This document shows positions 60,312 to 64,000 of a stretch of 64,000 bases of DNA, piece by piece. The notes beneath the pieces are model-generated. The model saw only the letters and a list, made by a program, of their open reading frames with translations. It made no database searches and was not told the origin of the DNA. The stretch is from the NCBI GenBank assembly GCA_020881915.1, contig JAJFPB010000005.1, positions 186,001 through 250,000 of the forward strand, given 5' to 3'. Both the position numbers and the translations under genes were made by a program. How positions within the stretch are numbered: position 1 is the first letter of the stretch; every line of letters begins with the position of its first letter. The stretch comes from Paramyrothecium sp. XJ0827 (Eukaryota; Ascomycota; Sordariomycetes; Hypocreales; Stachybotryaceae).

Positions 60312-61030
60312 GGCTGAACAAATCTGTTACAAGAGATGGCATTAATCGATGAAATTTGCCGCTAAGTCCGAGGAATGCTTATGACAAATTTGAAATCAAC
60401 CTCCAGTGAGTGCCTACAACAGCATAATGTGCACAGAAAGCGTGACGTAGCCTTGCTGCCAAATTTATGAGATTAAGGTCGGGAGGATGAGACCGAGAGA
60501 GAAAAGGGGAACAACAAACTAATTCTACAACATGCACTGTTGGTTACTGATTTCAGTACGATCAAGCCTAGGAACACGGACCACTGACCACGGATTATTG
60601 TCAGGGGTTAAATTGTGTCTCAAAAGGAAGCCCATCGAAAGAGCTAAAGCTTACAGTAGCAATGTGGCTCCGTGCGTCAGCCTTGTCGTACGCTGCCTGG
60701 GCTGCCCTACTCAGTAGTAATTCAGCCGGAAAGTCGATCCGTCCGCATCAGTAATAGTGGAGCTGGTGTGACGCCCATCCGTTCTAGAATTTCAACCAAA
60801 TGAATTCCTCGTAGGTCGCAATTAATAATTCGATATTATGCCAGTACGAGCAATTGTTGGAAGTCCTGAGGACTTGCCTAACATATTCGGTTAAATAAGG
60901 CACTAGTCCGCTGAAAGTGCTCCAATCTCTTGTGACATCGACCATCGCGACATTGGCGGACTGACACTCTCCTACACCATACTACTCACGCGTCATCCAC
61001 TCCTCAGTCTCTCAGCAACGGACAGGAAAA
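60312..61030. other. Intergenic region
   Basis: About 0.7 kb between the permease and the reductase gene. No gene is supported. Confidence 0.5.
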
Positions 61031-62123
61031 ATGTCGAGATCTTTAGTTACAGGCGGCACAGGCTTCGTCGGCCTCTACGTGGTCAAGCTTTTACTTGAAC
61101 GAGGCCACACAGTCCACACAACGGTCCGCTCCCTGAAGAACAAGTCCAAATGCAAGCCGCTCCTGGACCTTCAAGCTCAGTTCCCCGGTCGCATTCACCT
61201 ATTTGAAGCCGACTTGATGAAGCCTGGTTCCTTCGCCGAGGCCGTGAAGGGCTGCGAGGTCGTTTACCACGTCGCCTCTCCCTTTCTCGTCCCCGACCAA
61301 ATCAAAGATGGATTCAAGGACTGTGTGGAGCCAGCACTCCAGGGCACCAAGAACGTCTTGGAATCGGTCAATAGAACGGAGAGCGTCCAGCGAGTCGTCC
61401 TTACCTCATCTGGTACAATCAACTATCTCTCCTTCGAATTGACTTCCTGATGAACTAACTGATTCTCTACCAGTTTCTGCCACGTACGGTGACAATGCCG
61501 ATGTCCTCAAGGCGCCGAATAAAACCCTTACCGAGTCGTGCTGGAACGAAAGCAGCTCCGTCACCCATTACCCTTATGCCTACTCCAAGCTGGTCGCCGA
61601 GCGAGAAGCCTGGAAAATGCACGACCTCCAGGGCCGCTGGTCTCTGGTGGTCATCAACCCCGGCCTGATAGTTGGTCCAAGGCTGACGCCTGATTCCGTC
61701 TCTGGAAGCCTGCACATGCTCGAGGCCATGTACCGCGGCGATAACCGAATGGGTGTGGCAGACCTATCATACCCCGTTGTTGACGTACGGGAAGTTGCCG
61801 AAGCCCACGTGAGGGTCGGTGAGGACGCGCTCCTCACAGGTCGCTTCATCGTCTCGGGTGACCGTGCAATTCCTCTCCTAGAGATGGCAAGCTTCGTGCG
61901 CCCGGTGCACAAGAACCCCAAGGTTTTGCCGAAATGGAACTTGCCCAATCTGATGGTCTATGCTGCCGGACCTTTCATTGGTATCTCTAAGAAGTGGTCG
62001 GCCGCGAACCTCAGCACCCCTTTCAAGGTCGATAACCAGAAGAGTCTTCGAGAGCTGGGGCTCAAATATCGACCGGTTGAGGAAAGCTTCCAGGAGCATT
62101 ACAGATCCTGGGAGCAAGAGTAA
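61031..62123 (+). CDS. NAD(P)-dependent reductase, dihydroflavonol-4-reductase-like (extended SDR)
   Basis: Exons 61031-61412 and 61474-62123 encode 343 residues. The Rossmann loop VTGGTGFVGLYVVKLLLERGH sits at the N terminus. YHVASPF follows, then LTSSVSATYG, which spans the intron, and the active-site YxxxK in YPYAYSKLVAE. INPGLIVGP and the VVDVREVAEAH block are further family marks. Members reduce ketones or aldehydes such as methylglyoxal and flavonoid-type substrates using NADPH; the exact substrate is unknown. The intron of 61 bases has a clear CTAAC branch site and joins in phase 1. The amino-acid permease upstream is unrelated in function as far as can be seen. Confidence 0.93.
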
Positions 62124-63499
62124 TTGAATGCTTGATTGTCATATTACTACGCGATAATGTTGGGTTTTCTCGTTCACCTTGTTCGACTCTGCTGGCTTCT
62201 TTCAAATTTACTGTATTCATCTGTTTTTCTGCTTAACAATGGGTGCTCAAGCCATCAATCTCTACTTTAATTCTGGCCATGGGCTTTCAATAGATCGAGA
62301 AACGCAAATAATATTTATTCGGACACAATCTTTCAAGTTCTCAATTGTTGCAGATCTGTCCCCGTCTGCGCCTTTGTATTTAAATGGGCTGCCTTGACCT
62401 TGATGATGTGTTGGCTGGTGTCATGTCCTTGGAATAAAAGTCTTTCTACCACTCAACGTTACTCCAGATGGAAAAGGGGTTTCAGAGGCCACAAATTAGT
62501 TCATCAATGCCTTTTCTACAATACTCAGGAGCTACCTCGTTCAATAAGTGAGCAACTCAATACGCACAAAGCTGCTCATACCATCTCTGCTACATTGTGT
62601 TACTATCTTTAGCCTTCTAGTTGTCATTGACACGATCCTAGTGCTCGGGAGTAGGGTCTAAATGCTTCGTGGGGTGCATTGGTAGATTCTGTACTGCACC
62701 AACTAGTTGATTTGCCAGGTTCACTACAGGGAAGCGCTGCTGGAGGTGTTCGAGGGCCGGCTAAGCTTTTGAAACCATCAAGAGACAAGCTCGAATCAGC
62801 ATCCCCTTTCTTTTCCAATGAGCTCAGAGCTAGACTCCGTGGTTTTGAACCATTCGCCCGTATTGCCCTGGTGCATCTATGCGCATTAATTACTCACGGT
62901 AATTTGGCAAAAGCAAATGAAGCAATTGGCTTTGTGTCCGTACACTGTAAATTCATGGCGCAATTAGTTTTTGTACTATTCCCATTAGAGCCGAATCAGG
63001 CAGCGCGAAATGATGGCGCGGCAACCCGAGTTACAAACCGGAATTTCGATTGTGCCGATGACTGATCGTCGACCCTGTTGCTGCACCTCCTTTTCTGCTC
63101 CTGCTGTTGATTTCAAAGACAACGTAGTGCTCAATTCGGCTCCCAAACTCCCGCTTGCAGAAGATGTCGGGTTTAAGTTCCGCTTTAGAAATTTATGCCG
63201 ATGGCGGCGGTGCCGACAGCCATGGCCTGCGTGTCCCAGTGGCCCTTGCTTCGGGCTTTTTTCCCGCAATGGTTTTAAGCATGCTCACGGAGATTGAGCG
63301 AGAATCATGTACGCAAATTGGCGAAAGACCTTGAGAAGATGAGATATCAAGGTCTTAGTCCTCTGAGTGACTTATTAAACAGAAAGGCCGCGTCTGCTTT
63401 AATGTGAGATCCTAAGCCTTCCCGACACCCCTTCGACTCAGTCTCAAAATTCAACACAAGTCACACAATTGTCCCCTTCTAGTCCTGAATTGCTGCATC
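62124..63499. other. Intergenic region
   Basis: About 1.4 kb. A plus-strand frame at 62679-63065 is open but has no recognisable protein pattern or clear gene structure. Confidence 0.5.
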
Positions 63500-64000
63500 A
63501 TGATTTCATCTTGGGTCAGCGCCGTCGCCCTCTCTGGGACCATGCTTTGGCCTGCCTTTGCGCTCGACCTCCCAGAGTACCGCGGTCTCAAGACAGCACA
63601 GCAAGGCAGCGTCCTCGAGGTCACGCTCCACAACCCAGACTCCGCTATCAACCTCTGGGGCGTTGACTTCCAGGACGGGGTGACTGATCTCGTTCGAAGA
63701 CTTCGCAATGACACCGAGACCAAGGTTGTTGTCTTTAAGAGCGACGTTCCTCAATTTTTCTGCGCCCATCTGGACCTCCTGATGCCCGGTGTCGGTATGA
63801 AACAGATTTGCAACCATCGCCCGGTGTAAAAAGCCTGACTGAATTTTGGAATATAGACTCTATCGGGCCGAAGTTTGCCAGGCTCATGTTCGACATCTCC
63901 GACCTGCCCCAGGTGACTATCGGCGCTGTCGAAGGCCGGGCTCGCGGCGCTGGTAACGAATTTTTGATGGCGCTGGATATGCGATTCGCCTCGAAGCCCG
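63500..64000 (+). CDS. Crotonase-fold (enoyl-CoA hydratase/isomerase) protein with signal peptide, partial
   Basis: Exon 63500-63794 joins exon 63857 onward in phase 1 through a 62-base intron (GTATGA...ATATAG); the gene runs off the right edge after about 146 residues. The N terminus (ISSWVSAVALSGTMLWPAFA) looks like a secretory signal peptide, which is unusual since crotonase enzymes normally act in mitochondria, peroxisomes or cytosol. The fold is shown by VLEVTLHNPDSAINLW, VVVFKSDVPQFFCAHLDL (oxyanion-hole region) and VEGRARGAGNEFLMALDMRFA, in which a Glu stands at the usual catalytic position. The function is unknown; a secreted, repurposed enzyme is an inference from the signal peptide only. 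Confidence 0.8.

Noticed and set aside
62679..63065. 128-codon plus-strand frame as a gene
   Set aside because: No domain, no splice context, and the composition looks random; another open frame overlaps it on the opposite strand.
1..64000. tRNA genes, CRISPR arrays, intact transposons or a biosynthetic backbone gene
   Set aside because: No tRNA-like B boxes in context, no spaced repeats, no transposase or reverse transcriptase motifs, and no PKS, NRPS or terpene cyclase motifs were seen on reading. A tRNAscan or repeat search could still find diverged cases.

Overview
This window is eukaryotic and fungal. Almost every gene is split by short introns of about 45-110 bases with GT...CTAAC/CTGAC...AG signals, and the protein families are typical of filamentous ascomycetes: HET domain, Zn2Cys6 regulator, fungalysin, BYS1, a seven-helix RGS receptor and PL3/PL9 pectate lyases. 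The mix of plant-cell-wall enzymes, secreted proteases and nutrient transporters suggests a plant-associated or saprotrophic member of Pezizomycotina. The exact lineage cannot be fixed from the sequence. I saw no tRNA, rRNA, CRISPR or intact transposon.

Left part (1-18 kb). A glutamine-synthetase-like gene is cut by the left edge and read leftward. It is divergent from a STAND/NLR-type receptor gene (NB-ARC-like core plus repeats). Then come a CmcJ/asaB-type oxygenase, a small uncertain gene, an aldo/keto reductase with an altered catalytic tetrad, a 12-exon secreted subtilase, a HET-domain protein, a GFA-family zinc protein and a Zn2Cys6 regulator.

Middle (19-41 kb). A secreted Thr/Val-rich protein is followed by a doubtful minus-strand gene, an arylamine N-acetyltransferase, a secreted protein with a Pro-Pro-Ala-Ala repeat, a cytochrome P450, an FAD monooxygenase, a 7TM-RGS receptor, a PL9-like pectate lyase and an unknown membrane protein. 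The P450 and the monooxygenase lie in the same direction 1.8 kb apart and could share a pathway, but no backbone synthase is present.

Right part (42-64 kb). It holds an MFS sugar transporter, a fungalysin metalloprotease, a PL3 pectate lyase, a Dal5-like MFS transporter, a BYS1-type secreted protein, an amino-acid permease, a dihydroflavonol-reductase-like NAD(P) reductase, and a crotonase-fold protein that unusually begins with a signal peptide and runs off the right edge. Secreted degradation (pectin and protein) together with uptake of sugars, ureide-type compounds and amino acids is the clearest common theme. The genes are single units separated by 1-3 kb gaps, not operons. Splice sites were placed by reading consensus signals and keeping protein-family continuity. 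They are inferences unless noted.
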